From JAKLDO01 sp035354435 (GTDB taxonomy: Bacteria > UBP6 > UBA1177), in the NCBI GenBank assembly GCA_035354435.1, contig DAOQAY010000017.1:1-29845 (forward strand): 29,845 nt of DNA, in the 5' to 3' direction. The notes beneath the pieces were generated by a model that saw nothing but the letters and a program-made list of their open reading frames with translations, was not told the origin of the DNA and did not search any database. Positions 7,260-16,600 of this stretch are shown here, one piece after another. How positions within the stretch are numbered: position 1 is the stretch's first letter; each line of letters starts with the position of its first letter. A program made the translations under genes and the position numbers.

Positions 7260-10200
7260 ATTCCAACCTCAAATCAAATCCGAGCCCGCCGAAACTGTTC
7301 TCAAGGCTGTCCCTGTTCTTCCATTCAAAGGCCGCATCAAGATTCTTCCTTTTGTACTTCAGTTCAATCCTCTGATCTCTGGCATTGGACGGGTTGGTTT
7401 CAAAAAGGAGAAAAAGATCTTTATATATCTCTTTTTCCGCCACAAGCATTAAAATTGTTTTGTCATCAAGCTCTGAATATTTCGGAATCAGTTCAAATCT
7501 TGTAAGTCTGAAATTTCTTTTAACTTCTGTCGTTATTCCCATAATATCGGTAACAGCCGCTATTGCAAGATCTCCGGTCATCTCGTCACCTGTATTTCCC
7601 CACAGGAGAAGGGATATGAGCTGAGACTGGTCAAGTTGCGGAATACTGTCGAATGTCACATGCAGATCACCGTCGAAAGGATACCCTGCAGCATACATTA
7701 TGACCTTATATTCCTTTTCATCTTCGGCCTTTTTCTCAATGACATTCCTGTATGACTCTATATCAATGTAGGGATTGATTCCGCTTCCTTTTTCAAAAGA
7801 TATCATCCCTCTTTCAATGGTAAAATCATTCTGTTTATACTCCAGCCGTCCATTTTTCAGGAGAATCGTCCCTTCTATATCAGGCTTTTTTGTCGTTCCG
7901 GTAATATGCCCGTCAATGAACAGTTCCGTTTCTACAAGATTCGTTTTAACCTTGATATTGTTTTTTCCGGTTATATTAAGATCCAAATCTATGGGAACAG
8001 ACTTTTTTATTTCAGAACCGGACTGTTTCTTTCCGATTTTTGAGATCATTTTGATAAGATCACTGTCCAGAGAAAGCGGCTGATTATAAACAACATTTTT
8101 CAGCTCCACATCACCGCTTACCGATATCTGGTCAGGATTGAACATTATTATATCAAGGCTGGTTGAAAGTCCGAAATCACCGACCTGTGCAAGTTTTCCG
8201 GTCAAATTGACAAGCTTTAAGTTGACCGAAGCATTGTTAAAAGGAAAAATGCTTCCTTCGCCGCGAAGAACAACTTTTCCGCCGCCTGCAAAACCTTTGA
8301 AATTCTCAATTGTCCACTTTTTGTTTTTAATGTTTATTCCTGCGTTTATGCCGTTGAAAACTATCTGTGGATTATCAAGTCTGTACGATCCGTCAACAAG
8401 TGTCAGGTTTCCTTCTATCTCAGATCCCTTTAGATCGAAATCATAATAAATTTTGCCGTCGAACCCTGAAAGCAGATTCGGGTAAAGCATTTCGAGCATT
8501 CTTGGAAAAGCGACACCTTTTATTTTCAGCTCAGGCGAATAGTCCTTTATCCTGCCTTCAACAGAAAGATTGGCGGTCTCACCATCAAAAAAACTCTTTT
8601 CTATAACAAGATCGTCAACAGGACCTTTTATTAAAAAAGGAGCCGCATTCCTTATAAAGAAACCTGACTGCTCAATCATCAGCAGCGGGATTCGTGCATT
8701 TACCAGATTGTCTTTTATTTCAATATTTGCAGATGTTTTCATGAAAAAGTCACCTACTTTATAAACCAGATTATTAATATTTAAAACTGCCCCGAAACTG
8801 TCTGTATCAAGATTTTTCATTGATACTGAGAAATCAACACTTTTACCAAGCATACCGCTTGCACTCAGTTCCGATTCCTGACCTTTGTAATCAGCTGTCA
8901 ATGAAAGATCTCCCATTTTGATCTTTTCAATCTCAATTCTTTTTAAACCGAGATTCATTTTTATATCAGGAGCAGAAAGATCACCACGGATGGAAAGATC
9001 AAGTGACGGATCTTCAAAAACTGCGAAATCCTTTCTAAAGAAATCTTCGCTTGAACATTTTGAAAAAGATCCCTCAATATCTGCAATATATCCTTTTTTC
9101 AACATATTGCCGGTCAGATTTATTGAAGCATTTCCATAAGTTATGACACCTTTTTCGAGCTGGACAGTTTTGTCCCTGTCAACAACTTTTATCAACACAG
9201 AATCAGCGATCTTCTCACCTTTCATTTTTATGTTTTCGCCTTTTAAAGTTCCGCTAAGTCTTTTAAGATCATCCTGAAACATCCCCTCGGCATTCAGCGA
9301 AACCTGCCCCGTGAAAGAATCAGCATTCAGACCGAAAACACCAGCTGCATCTTTTACAGAACCTTTTGCATCATTGATCAGAAAAGTTACTTTGATCGGT
9401 GTCGGATTGAAATCCAGAGAAACCAGTGAATTCTTTGAAGAAACAGTTCTCTGCTTAACTTCATTTATTTTTAAATTAAGAACGAATTCTTTCATAGATA
9501 CAGAAAGATTGCAGCTTTCAGCATCAAATCCGTCAAAATTACATGCCGTACCGTTAAAAGTTCCGGTAATCACCGGATTTTCGTAAAAAGATGTTACAAG
9601 AGCTTCTATCGAACCGCGACCCTTGACATCAAAACCTGTTATCATCCTGATATCTTCCAGATTTATCCACGAACCCGGCATTACAGGTATATGAAATTTC
9701 ATGCTGTCTGCAAAGCCGAACCATGAATCCTTTATGATCAGTCTGCTTGTTTCATTCTTCGTTTTTACAATTCCATCATGCAGTTTAACACCGTCAGCCC
9801 CGACAGTTACATTGCCGGTCACCAGAACTTCTCCCGGAAAATTGAGTATCTCTTTGTTGCCGACATCGAATTCATTCACTTTAAAATCGACTTTCGTATC
9901 AGCAGACAAGGTTTCGGTCGAAAACACATAATCAGCTTTCCCGGAAACTATCAGATTCACTATTCCGCTGGTGGTCATTCTGTCAAGACAGTTATCAAGA
10001 TCAAATCTGTAAAGTCTTGCAACACCTTTTATCTTCTTTTCGTTATATGGATAAACTCCGTCAAGTGATAGAAACACCTTGTCGTTATGAAACATATTCA
10101 GTTTTTCGATATACATTACAGAAGGGGTGATCTTTAGAAATGTATGAATGTCCCACGGACGGAATCCCTCGTAAAGTACATCCGACACAGATATGACAGT

Positions 10201-10974
10201 TTCGATATACGGCACTTTTTCTGAAACACCCAGAACGAATTCGGAATTGAATGTACCCTCTGCTTTTTTATTAAAAGCTTCAGCAAGTTTTGACAGCTGC
10301 AATGAAACAGACCCTTTGAAATTGCCGTTATCATCCTTTTTAGAACCGGTAACTTCCAGTCCGTCGGTCGTCAGAGAAAGCCTGTCAACCATATATACGA
10401 ATTCATAAGCTTCTATCTCGCCGTTAAGCCTGATCTTCAGTTTATCCTTGAGCGATTTGTAGAACATCACTGTTTCCGGAATATCGATTTTATAAAATCT
10501 GTTCCCTTTGACCGATATGTTCTCAGAGGTTATGCCGGTAGTGTCATCAATGAAGGCTTTTATTTTAAGTTTCTCGATATTTATTTCTTCGAGCGGAAAA
10601 AAAGGAAGTGTTTTGGGAAAAGATGAATCTGACGGCTCAAGCAGAAATTTACTGTTTAATGTGATGTCACCTTTAATAAGCTCAAATCTGCTCAGCACAA
10701 ATTCTTTTTTTAAAAAACCTGTTGTCCTTCTTCCTATCGATAATGCCAGTTTTTCCGATTTAAAGTCAACAATGTCATCGACATGCACAGAAAGATCCTC
10801 GATCTCCAGAGTTCCGTCCATATCAAAGGAAATATCAGAAAAATTGTATGAAACACCGAAAACTTCAAGAATAAATGATGTAACAGGATAAAAAGAAAAC
10901 CTTGCGATGAACATCAAACCGACAGTGAAAATGAGTATTGCTGACAAAAACTTATATCTGTTCACGGCCACCAT
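7246..10974 (-). CDS. tamB: TamB/DUF490-type inter-membrane translocation protein
   Basis: TamB-like AsmA-family proteins span the periplasm as a long beta-groove and act with TamA in envelope biogenesis or lipid transport. The 1242-residue protein, close to E. coli TamB (1259), starts with an inner-membrane anchor (about 8-30) and continues as repetitive beta-rich sequence. The conserved TamB C-terminal domain (about 1000-1242) shows GHITGTTKKPDIEGTI, FTIERGMISF and the segment DSIPQLDQSQLISLLLWG. The frame stays open to 11013, but that extension would lie inside the tRNA, so ATG 10974 is used; GTG 10965 is an alternative. No Shine-Dalgarno sequence precedes either. The start is separated from the tRNA 3' end by 6 nt (TTTTTC). 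The stop overlaps tamA by 14 nt. Confidence 0.88.
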   Translation of the reverse strand: MVAVNRYKFLSAILIFTVGLMFIARFSFYPVTSFILEVFGVSYNFSDISFDMDGTLEIEDLSVHVDDIVDFKSEKLALSIGRRTTGFLKKEFVLSRFELIKGDITLNSKFLLEPSDSSFPKTLPFFPLEEINIEKLKIKAFIDDTTGITSENISVKGNRFYKIDIPETVMFYKSLKDKLKIRLNGEIEAYEFVYMVDRLSLTTDGLEVTGSKKDDNGNFKGSVSLQLSKLAEAFNKKAEGTFNSEFVLGVSEKVPYIETVISVSDVLYEGFRPWDIHTFLKITPSVMYIEKLNMFHNDKVFLSLDGVYPYNEKKIKGVARLYRFDLDNCLDRMTTSGIVNLIVSGKADYVFSTETLSADTKVDFKVNEFDVGNKEILNFPGEVLVTGNVTVGADGVKLHDGIVKTKNETSRLIIKDSWFGFADSMKFHIPVMPGSWINLEDIRMITGFDVKGRGSIEALVTSFYENPVITGTFNGTACNFDGFDAESCNLSVSMKEFVLNLKINEVKQRTVSSKNSLVSLDFNPTPIKVTFLINDAKGSVKDAAGVFGLNADSFTGQVSLNAEGMFQDDLKRLSGTLKGENIKMKGEKIADSVLIKVVDRDKTVQLEKGVITYGNASINLTGNMLKKGYIADIEGSFSKCSSEDFFRKDFAVFEDPSLDLSIRGDLSAPDIKMNLGLKRIEIEKIKMGDLSLTADYKGQESELSASGMLGKSVDFSVSMKNLDTDSFGAVLNINNLVYKVGDFFMKTSANIEIKDNLVNARIPLLMIEQSGFFIRNAAPFLIKGPVDDLVIEKSFFDGETANLSVEGRIKDYSPELKIKGVAFPRMLEMLYPNLLSGFDGKIYYDFDLKGSEIEGNLTLVDGSYRLDNPQIVFNGINAGINIKNKKWTIENFKGFAGGGKVVLRGEGSIFPFNNASVNLKLVNLTGKLAQVGDFGLSTSLDIIMFNPDQISVSGDVELKNVVYNQPLSLDSDLIKMISKIGKKQSGSEIKKSVPIDLDLNITGKNNIKVKTNLVETELFIDGHITGTTKKPDIEGTILLKNGRLEYKQNDFTIERGMISFEKGSGINPYIDIESYRNVIEKKAEDEKEYKVIMYAAGYPFDGDLHVTFDSIPQLDQSQLISLLLWGNTGDEMTGDLAIAAVTDIMGITTEVKRNFRLTRFELIPKYSELDDKTILMLVAEKEIYKDLFLLFETNPSNARDQRIELKYKRKNLDAAFEWKNRDSLENSFGGLGFDLRLEYVFE

Positions 10975-10980
10975 GAAAAA

Positions 10981-11056
10981 TGGAGCGGGCGACGGGGTTC
11001 GAACCCGCGACATCCAGCTTGGGAAGCTGGCACTCTACCAACTGAGTTACGCCCGC
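10981..11056 (-). tRNA. tRNA-Gly, anticodon CCC
   Basis: All 76 nt fold as a cloverleaf. The 7-bp acceptor stem pairs GCGGGCG with CGCCCGC. The D-arm contains AGTTGGTAGA. The anticodon stem CCAGC/GCTGG closes the 7-nt loop TTCCCAA, giving anticodon CCC that reads GGG. The T-arm carries TTCGAAC between GCGGG and CCCGT, with one G-U pair. The discriminator is T, and the CCA end is encoded (10983-10981). It has its own strong promoter and is followed directly by TTTTT and then tamB. Confidence 0.97.
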
Positions 11057-11068
11057 AAAAGCCTATTA

Positions 11069-11097
11069 TGTATATATATAACTCTATAAATTGTCAA
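11069..11097 (-). promoter_or_regulatory. Promoter for tRNA-Gly and probably tamB-tamA
   Basis: On the minus strand a perfect TTGACA (11097-11092) is followed after 17 bp by TATACA (11074-11069). The spacer is AT-rich. Transcription would start near 11062, just ahead of the tRNA 5' end at 11056. No separate promoter fits between the tRNA and tamB. Confidence 0.75.
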
Positions 11098-11120
11098 GTA
11101 ATCCGCACGCGCACGCGAGG

Positions 11121-11921
11121 TCAGCTGTTTTTACAAAGATCCGATCCGTTTATATAAGCCGCTGCGACTTCTTTCAATAACGGTTCTCTGCCAATGTTTT
11201 CAGTTGTCCTGACAAGCTTTTCATTAAAAACAGGACCGACTGTGATTTCAGCATTGACAGCCATTGTTCCGGGAACCATCCTGTGAGAAAAAAGCGTTCC
11301 GGCGACTTCACCGGTATAGACCACTCTGCCGTGATTAATTATTGCCACTGATTCGGCAGCATCATCAAATTCTGATATTTCGTGAGTACTGATTATTACA
11401 GTTCTTCCTTTTGATCTCTCTTCTCTCAGCAACAAATGGAAATCCATCCTGACAGAAGGATCAAGATGCTGGAGAGGTTCATCAAATATCATTATTTTTG
11501 AATTTGAGGCGATCAAAAGCGAATTCAGAAGCCATGTTTTCATCCCCTTTGAAAATGATTCAACTGGTTTTTCAGAGGGAATATCGAGCCTTTTTAACAG
11601 CTCCATAAAACGGGCTTTATCAAAATCCCCGTATAAAAACTTATAAAGTTCGCAATAGCTCAAGGCATTGAATTCATTGAAATAATCTCTATTCTCTTCT
11701 GCAACAGAAACAAATTCCTTGAAATTTGCAGACTTGTCAAAACTGACCGTTCCGCCTGATGGAAGTAATTCTCCGGCTATGATCCGAAGCATTGTGGTTT
11801 TTCCGGCTCCGTTAGGTCCCACAACAATAAAAAAAGAACCGTCAGGAATTGTTATCGAAACATCTTTTAAAGCCGCAGTAAAACCGAAATTCTTGGATAT
11901 CGAAGAGAGTTCTATCACCAT
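11121..11921 (-). CDS. ABC transporter ATP-binding protein (ABC-2 exporter type)
   Basis: This 266-residue ATPase would drive the membrane protein encoded just upstream. Walker A is GPNGAGKT (35-42), Walker B is IMIFDEP (143-149) with catalytic Glu148, the D-loop region is LQHLDP and the switch His is His180 in ISTHE. The signature helix reads FSKGMK (123-128) instead of LSGGQ, a form common in the NatA/drug-export ABC-2 subfamily. The Q-loop Gln appears to be replaced by Glu (AEEN, 74-77). GGAG (11928-11931) lies 6 nt before the ATG, and the gene overlaps the permease stop by 7 nt. It is the last gene of a three-gene unit. The substrate cannot be told from sequence. Confidence 0.9.
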   Translation of the reverse strand: MVIELSSISKNFGFTAALKDVSITIPDGSFFIVVGPNGAGKTTMLRIIAGELLPSGGTVSFDKSANFKEFVSVAEENRDYFNEFNALSYCELYKFLYGDFDKARFMELLKRLDIPSEKPVESFSKGMKTWLLNSLLIASNSKIMIFDEPLQHLDPSVRMDFHLLLREERSKGRTVIISTHEISEFDDAAESVAIINHGRVVYTGEVAGTLFSHRMVPGTMAVNAEITVGPVFNEKLVRTTENIGREPLLKEVAAAYINGSDLCKNS

Positions 11922-12484
11922 TTCTCTCTCCTGTTAAAAATAAATTGAACAAATGAAACAGCAAGGATCAGCATCGAAAAAACCGAGGCATATATTATTT
12001 CCTTGTGATACAAAGGACTTATCCATGAATAAACATTTGTGTCAAAAGACCCTCTTAAACCGGCAAGAAGATCGACAATAAGAAGAAATACCGGCAGAGT
12101 GATACTGCTTGAACCTTTCATTGATACAAGAGAAAAAACTCCGAAATATGCCGAATAGAACACCAGAAGTTCCGGAATAAGTGCGGGCGTAACATTTCCC
12201 GTGAAAAAAGATTCACCGGTCACTGCCGCACAGCAGATAATGACAAGACCGAGGATATAAGAAAAAACAAAAATTTCCGCTCTTGAAAAGGGTAAAGAAA
12301 GGATCATTTTCATTTTTTTCTGTGCAATATCGAGATAGATCAGCTTGGATATCAGAAGAAAAACAAACATATACTTAAAGGGTCCAGGGATCATTATTCC
12401 GAGGAAAAGAAGAGAAAGAGATTTTCTTTTTGATGTGGTCTGTAACATAAGAAATGCTTCGAAACGGCTTATTATACCTGTCAT
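11915..12484 (-). CDS. Probable ABC-2 type permease subunit
   Basis: The 189-residue protein is hydrophobic with about five or six likely membrane segments (about 23-50, 68-90, 96-120, 125-142 and 160-183). Charged loops such as DIAQKKMKMILSLPFSR (52-68) match the cytoplasmic coupling region seen in ABC-2 permeases. It is shorter than most of that family (250-400 residues), so it may be a half-permease that dimerises or partners the 98-residue protein. The ATG follows the stop of the upstream gene with no gap (TAA then ATG), and its ribosome site GAGGAG lies in the final codons of that gene. Assignment as permease rests mainly on the overlapping ATPase. Confidence 0.75.
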   Translation of the reverse strand: MTGIISRFEAFLMLQTTSKRKSLSLLFLGIMIPGPFKYMFVFLLISKLIYLDIAQKKMKMILSLPFSRAEIFVFSYILGLVIICCAAVTGESFFTGNVTPALIPELLVFYSAYFGVFSLVSMKGSSSITLPVFLLIVDLLAGLRGSFDTNVYSWISPLYHKEIIYASVFSMLILAVSFVQFIFNRREKW

Positions 12485-12781
12485 TTACTCCTCATCCTTG
12501 TCAGTACCCATATGAAACTGGAACTTCTTTATGAACTTACCGCTGTCACCGCTATCCATCTTTGCAAAATCGTGAATCGTAAAAATTATTGAGATGACCA
12601 TTACTGCAATTCCTGCAAAAAGCCAGTGCCTTTTGAGCAGAATTCCGGCAGAAATAAATGTTGTAAGAAGAATAACTATCTGGAATTCGCTTCTTTGAAT
12701 CATCCCTGTCAGCACAGTTAAAATGATAACTGCAATAAAAACATATATGTTTAAAGGTTTTTTCTGAAAAAATTCTTTCAA
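12485..12781 (-). CDS. Small integral membrane protein, first gene of the ABC operon
   Basis: This 98-residue protein has an N-terminal Lys-rich stretch, hydrophobic segments at about 12-28, 32-48 and 52-68, and a charged cytoplasmic-like tail ending in acidic residues. I recognise no family. The start is a TTG at 12781 preceded by GGGGGAG (12786-12792) at 4 nt. The nearby ATG on this strand is in a different frame. Tight coupling with the permease suggests an accessory transporter subunit. Confidence 0.7.
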   Translation of the reverse strand: MKEFFQKKPLNIYVFIAVIILTVLTGMIQRSEFQIVILLTTFISAGILLKRHWLFAGIAVMVISIIFTIHDFAKMDSGDSGKFIKKFQFHMGTDKDEE

Positions 12782-12810
12782 TTCGCTCCCCCATCAATAC
12801 GGCAGCGGAT

Positions 12811-12837
12811 ATTATCACAGTTTTATTAAAGTTCCAA
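12811..12837 (-). promoter_or_regulatory. Candidate promoter for the ABC operon
   Basis: On the minus strand TTGGAA (12837-12832) precedes GATAAT (12816-12811) by 15 bp, and TG one base upstream of GATAAT makes an extended -10. Transcription from about 12804 would leave a leader of roughly 23 nt carrying the GGGGGAG site. It lies back to back with the truA promoter. Confidence 0.45.
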
Positions 12838-12843
12838 TTAATA

Positions 12844-12871
12844 TTGACCGCATTGTTTTTTGTGTTAGATT
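12844..12871 (+). promoter_or_regulatory. Candidate promoter for truA
   Basis: TTGACC (12844-12849) is followed after 16 bp by TAGATT (12866-12871). The position, about 30 nt before the ATG at 12901, is sensible for a short leader. The match is moderate. Confidence 0.4.
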
Positions 12872-12900
12872 CGTCAGTAACTGTTTGAACAGGCGGAAAC

Positions 12901-13689
12901 ATGTATCTTCTGAACATTTCCTTTTGCGGAAAGAACTATCACGGGTGGCAGTATCAGGAAAACGCCATTTCCGTTCAGGGTGTTTTAAAAAGAATTCTGA
13001 GCGATATTTTTAAAAAGGAATGTCCTTATCCATCTGGCTGCAGCAGGACAGATACAGGAGTTCACGCTCTTGAATTCATCGCAACAGTGCCGGAACTTCA
13101 GAATATTCCGCCGGAAAAACTAAAAAAAGGACTTAATTCACTTCTGCCGGAGGATATCAGAATCAATCATATCGAAAGGATACCCGGGGCGCAGGATGGC
13201 AGGGAATTTGTTTTCGGAAAGCATTACAGATATATGATCTGCACAAAAGATCCTGCATCGCCTTTTGCATGGGAATATTCGTGGCACAGCGGATATCCGC
13301 TTGATGTGGAAAGCATGAAGAAAGCTCTGGAACATTTTGTCGGAACACACGATTTTGCAAGCTTCATGGGAGCCGGCAGTGATGTGAAAAGTACCGTCAG
13401 AACAATAAGACAGGCAGCGATTCTGGTAAAAGATGATTATCTCTCTATTGATTTTACAGGAGAAGGATTTCTGAAACACCAGATCAGAATAATTTGCGGA
13501 ACTCTTGCTTCAGTTGGACGCGGAAAAATATTACCTGACGAAATACCGGGACTGATAGAAGCAAAGAATAGACTTCTTGTACCGCACACACTCCCCGGCA
13601 AAGGACTTTTTCTCTATAAAGTATTCAGAAGTACCGATGAAATGATGAACTATAAATTCCCCGACACATTCAAAGAAATGGTGTGGTAG
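12901..13689 (+). CDS. truA: tRNA pseudouridine(38-40) synthase TruA
   Basis: TruA isomerises uridines 38-40 in the anticodon arm of many tRNAs. The 262-residue protein has the expected length. The catalytic motif is CSRTDTGVHA (47-56) with catalytic Asp51; the usual Ala after the Asp is Thr here, a mild change. Other family features are FCGKNYHGWQYQ near the N-terminus (8-19), HDFASFMG around 150 and the C-terminal FLKHQIRIICGTL. The purine-rich AGGCGG about 5-8 nt upstream can serve as ribosome site. It is a single plus-strand gene that ends 3 bp before the stop codon of the convergent kinase gene, with no terminator between them. Confidence 0.96.
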   Translation: MYLLNISFCGKNYHGWQYQENAISVQGVLKRILSDIFKKECPYPSGCSRTDTGVHALEFIATVPELQNIPPEKLKKGLNSLLPEDIRINHIERIPGAQDGREFVFGKHYRYMICTKDPASPFAWEYSWHSGYPLDVESMKKALEHFVGTHDFASFMGAGSDVKSTVRTIRQAAILVKDDYLSIDFTGEGFLKHQIRIICGTLASVGRGKILPDEIPGLIEAKNRLLVPHTLPGKGLFLYKVFRSTDEMMNYKFPDTFKEMVW

Positions 13690-13692
13690 AAA

Positions 13693-16600
13693 TCACATCC
13701 CTGCTTCAAGATAGAAATCTTTGAGTTTGGCACCGGCTTCTTTTTCCACTTTTTCAAGAAGTATTTTGGGATCCATTTCAAGGTCTGAAGAGGTCAGAGG
13801 ATAAATTTTCAGTGTTCCTCCGTCACAAACTGCGACAGACTTTTCTCCCGGCACGAAGAATGCACATCCTGGATCTTTCGAGACCGGGATTGTAAGAATC
13901 TCTTTATTTTCTTTGATATCCCACAGTTTGATCGACATGTCACTTGATGCAGTTACTGCAAATTCGCCGTCATCGGAAATATCCGTCTCAGTAACAGCGT
14001 TAGTGTGTCCATGAAGTTCAATATCCGTATTATTATCGAGGTCTGTTATATAAAGAGAATGGTCGTAATAACCTGTTACTATTTTCCTGTCTCCTTTCAT
14101 AAAAGCGATACTCAACGGCTTGGTTCCATTTCTCTGAATCAGTTTTTCAACGCCGAGGTCTTTAATGCCCAGCAATACAGTATCCCCGTTGTCGCAAACT
14201 GCCGCAAGAACTTTGCTGTCATGAGAAAAAGCTATATTGTTTGCGCCGCCGCTACTGCACCGGTATACAGAAATCTGTTCACCATTTTCCGCAGAAAAAA
14301 GACGGACACTTCCATCTTTTCCTGATAAAGCGATGTATTTGCCATCTGGCGAAAATTTTACCGAAATTACAGCATTCTCATTCCCTTTCAGCTTGAATTT
14401 CTCAGCTCCTGTCGATCTTTCATAAACAGTTACTGCCGTATCCCATCCGGCTACTGCAACCATATTACCTTCATGATTTATATCAACATCAAAGACCGGG
14501 GTTCCGTTATTAAACGAGACCTTTTCACCGGTTTCTTTTTTTATGACACTTAACTCATCGTTTTTCGGAGCAATCACCATCCAGCCGTTTTTTGAAATAG
14601 CGGCAGCGATCAATTTCGGTGAATTAAAACTGAATGCAGGAGTGTTTATTCTTCCATGTCTTTTCCATATCCTTATAAAACCTTCCCTTCCTGCCGTGAT
14701 AATATTTTCGGTTTCATTGAGAAACATTGCACTGGATACTGAACTTCTGTGACCTTCCAAAGTAAATAACGGTGCCATTAAAGCCTTGTCCCACACAACA
14801 GACTTCCCTTCTCTGTCTGATGAAATGAACATATCACCGTCTTCTGAAAACGATAGAGATGTTACTGAGCTGACATGCTGTACAAATTTCCCCGTCTGAT
14901 TCATGTTATAAAGACTGAATGAGTAAATAACACCGTTTTCACTTCCGGCAATAATAGTTGCACCGTCATCGGAAACTGCAACTTTCACCAGCACCTCTTC
15001 TGTCTGCGCTTTTTTCTGCTCAAGACCTGTCGCAACATCCCAAACCCTTACGAAACCATCGTTTCCACAAGATACTATCGTTTTGCCATCAATAAATACA
15101 GCATCGTTGACACTACCCGAATGACCTTTGAACTCGACTGTGACCAATGAAGAGATATTTATCATTCTCAAAATTAAATCCACTCCGCAGGCAAGAACTT
15201 CTTCACCTGTTTTTGAGAATTCTGCACATTTAAAGCCTGAATTATTTTTCAGCAGTGCTGCGGGAACCGGATCTTTGCTGTTGATCAGAGTGAATACGCC
15301 GTTCAAACCGGAAAGAGCATATTTTGTTCCATCCGGAGAAACCGAGATGTCATTTATATCTGTCTCAGTTTCATACTTCCTTATTGTGGAAAGATTTTTA
15401 AAGTTCATCACCCTGATTTCGCCATTATCGCAGCCGGCCACTATTTCACCGGTTTTATCATTCATTGACATACCTGTAAGCTGACAGTTAATATCAATGC
15501 CGGTTTCAAGCACTGCTCCTCGATGGAACTGCCGATGGTAGAATTTAGAAGCGGCATCTGCAAGAAGCGTATCCGAATCCTTGAATACATTGCGGAACCA
15601 CGGAGAATAATCAGGGCTTTTTTTGTTCGCCGGATTGTAATATAAAGAAGCGGCGGCATATATTCTTGAAGAGAGGTACTGTTTCTGACTTTCAAGCCTT
15701 GTGGCTTTTTCATTAAATGCCTGTGCCGTTCTATATTGCGATATCAGTTTTTCCCTCTGTGCAGTCTGTTTCGACTTGACCTCTTTTTCATAATACAATC
15801 CTATTACCACTGTCGACACCAGAAGCATCAGAAACACCAGAATTGATGATATAAAAAGCGCTTTGTTCTTTGTGGCAAATCTTTTAAAAGTTTCTGCAAA
15901 AGAATATTTATAAACTTTTACTTTGCCGCCTGACATATAGACATTCAGATCCTCTATCAGCTCTGTTGCAGATAAATAGCGGTCTTTTTTCTTTTTTGAC
16001 ATCGCTTTTTGCGCAATTGCCGACAATTCAGGAGGAACAGACTGTTCTTCGCTGCATGCATTCACATTTCCCGGAGCAACAACTTTTCTAAGAATTTCAG
16101 AAGCGGTCTTACCGACATAAGGGGGCTTACCTGTCAAGAGCTGAAAAAGAATAGCGCCGAGTGAATAAATATCAGATGTTTCATCAATTTCATCAACATT
16201 TCCTTCAGCCTGTTCAGGCGGCATATATGAAGGCGTGCCGATTGCATACCCCACAACAGTTTTCCCGACATCAGCATCGAGAAAAAGCCTTAACCCTGTC
16301 TGTAGTTTTTCCGCTCCGATATCAGTCTGTCCCTTTACTTTGGCAAGACCCCAGTCAAGAACAACTGTTTCACCAAATTCACCGATCATTACATTCGAAG
16401 GTTTAAGATCTCTATTTATGACACCCTTGCTGTGAGCATACGCCACGGCATTGCAGACATTGTAAAAATGCGGAAGAAGTTCGAGCCTGTTTTCAAGCGA
16501 ATTTGCCTGATATATCGCTTTGGCAAGCGTTTTGCCCTTTACCATCCTCATTGTATAATAAAAAACACCATCCGGATGTCGGCCTATTTCGTATACCGGC

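Noticed and set aside
10975..11013. N-terminal extension of the tamB frame beginning at 11013
   Set aside because: It would be encoded inside tRNA-Gly, so the open frame here is a by-product of the tRNA sequence.
11103..11118. GC-rich alternating GCACGCGCACGCG stretch as an operator or Z-DNA element
   Set aside because: It is very short, directly follows the ABC ATPase stop, forms no stable hairpin and has no T-tract.
12552..12917. Minus-strand frame starting at ATG near 12917 in the ABC operon leader
   Set aside because: It runs in another frame over the 98-residue membrane protein, its product is Cys/Asn-rich without structure, and it lies across both promoters.
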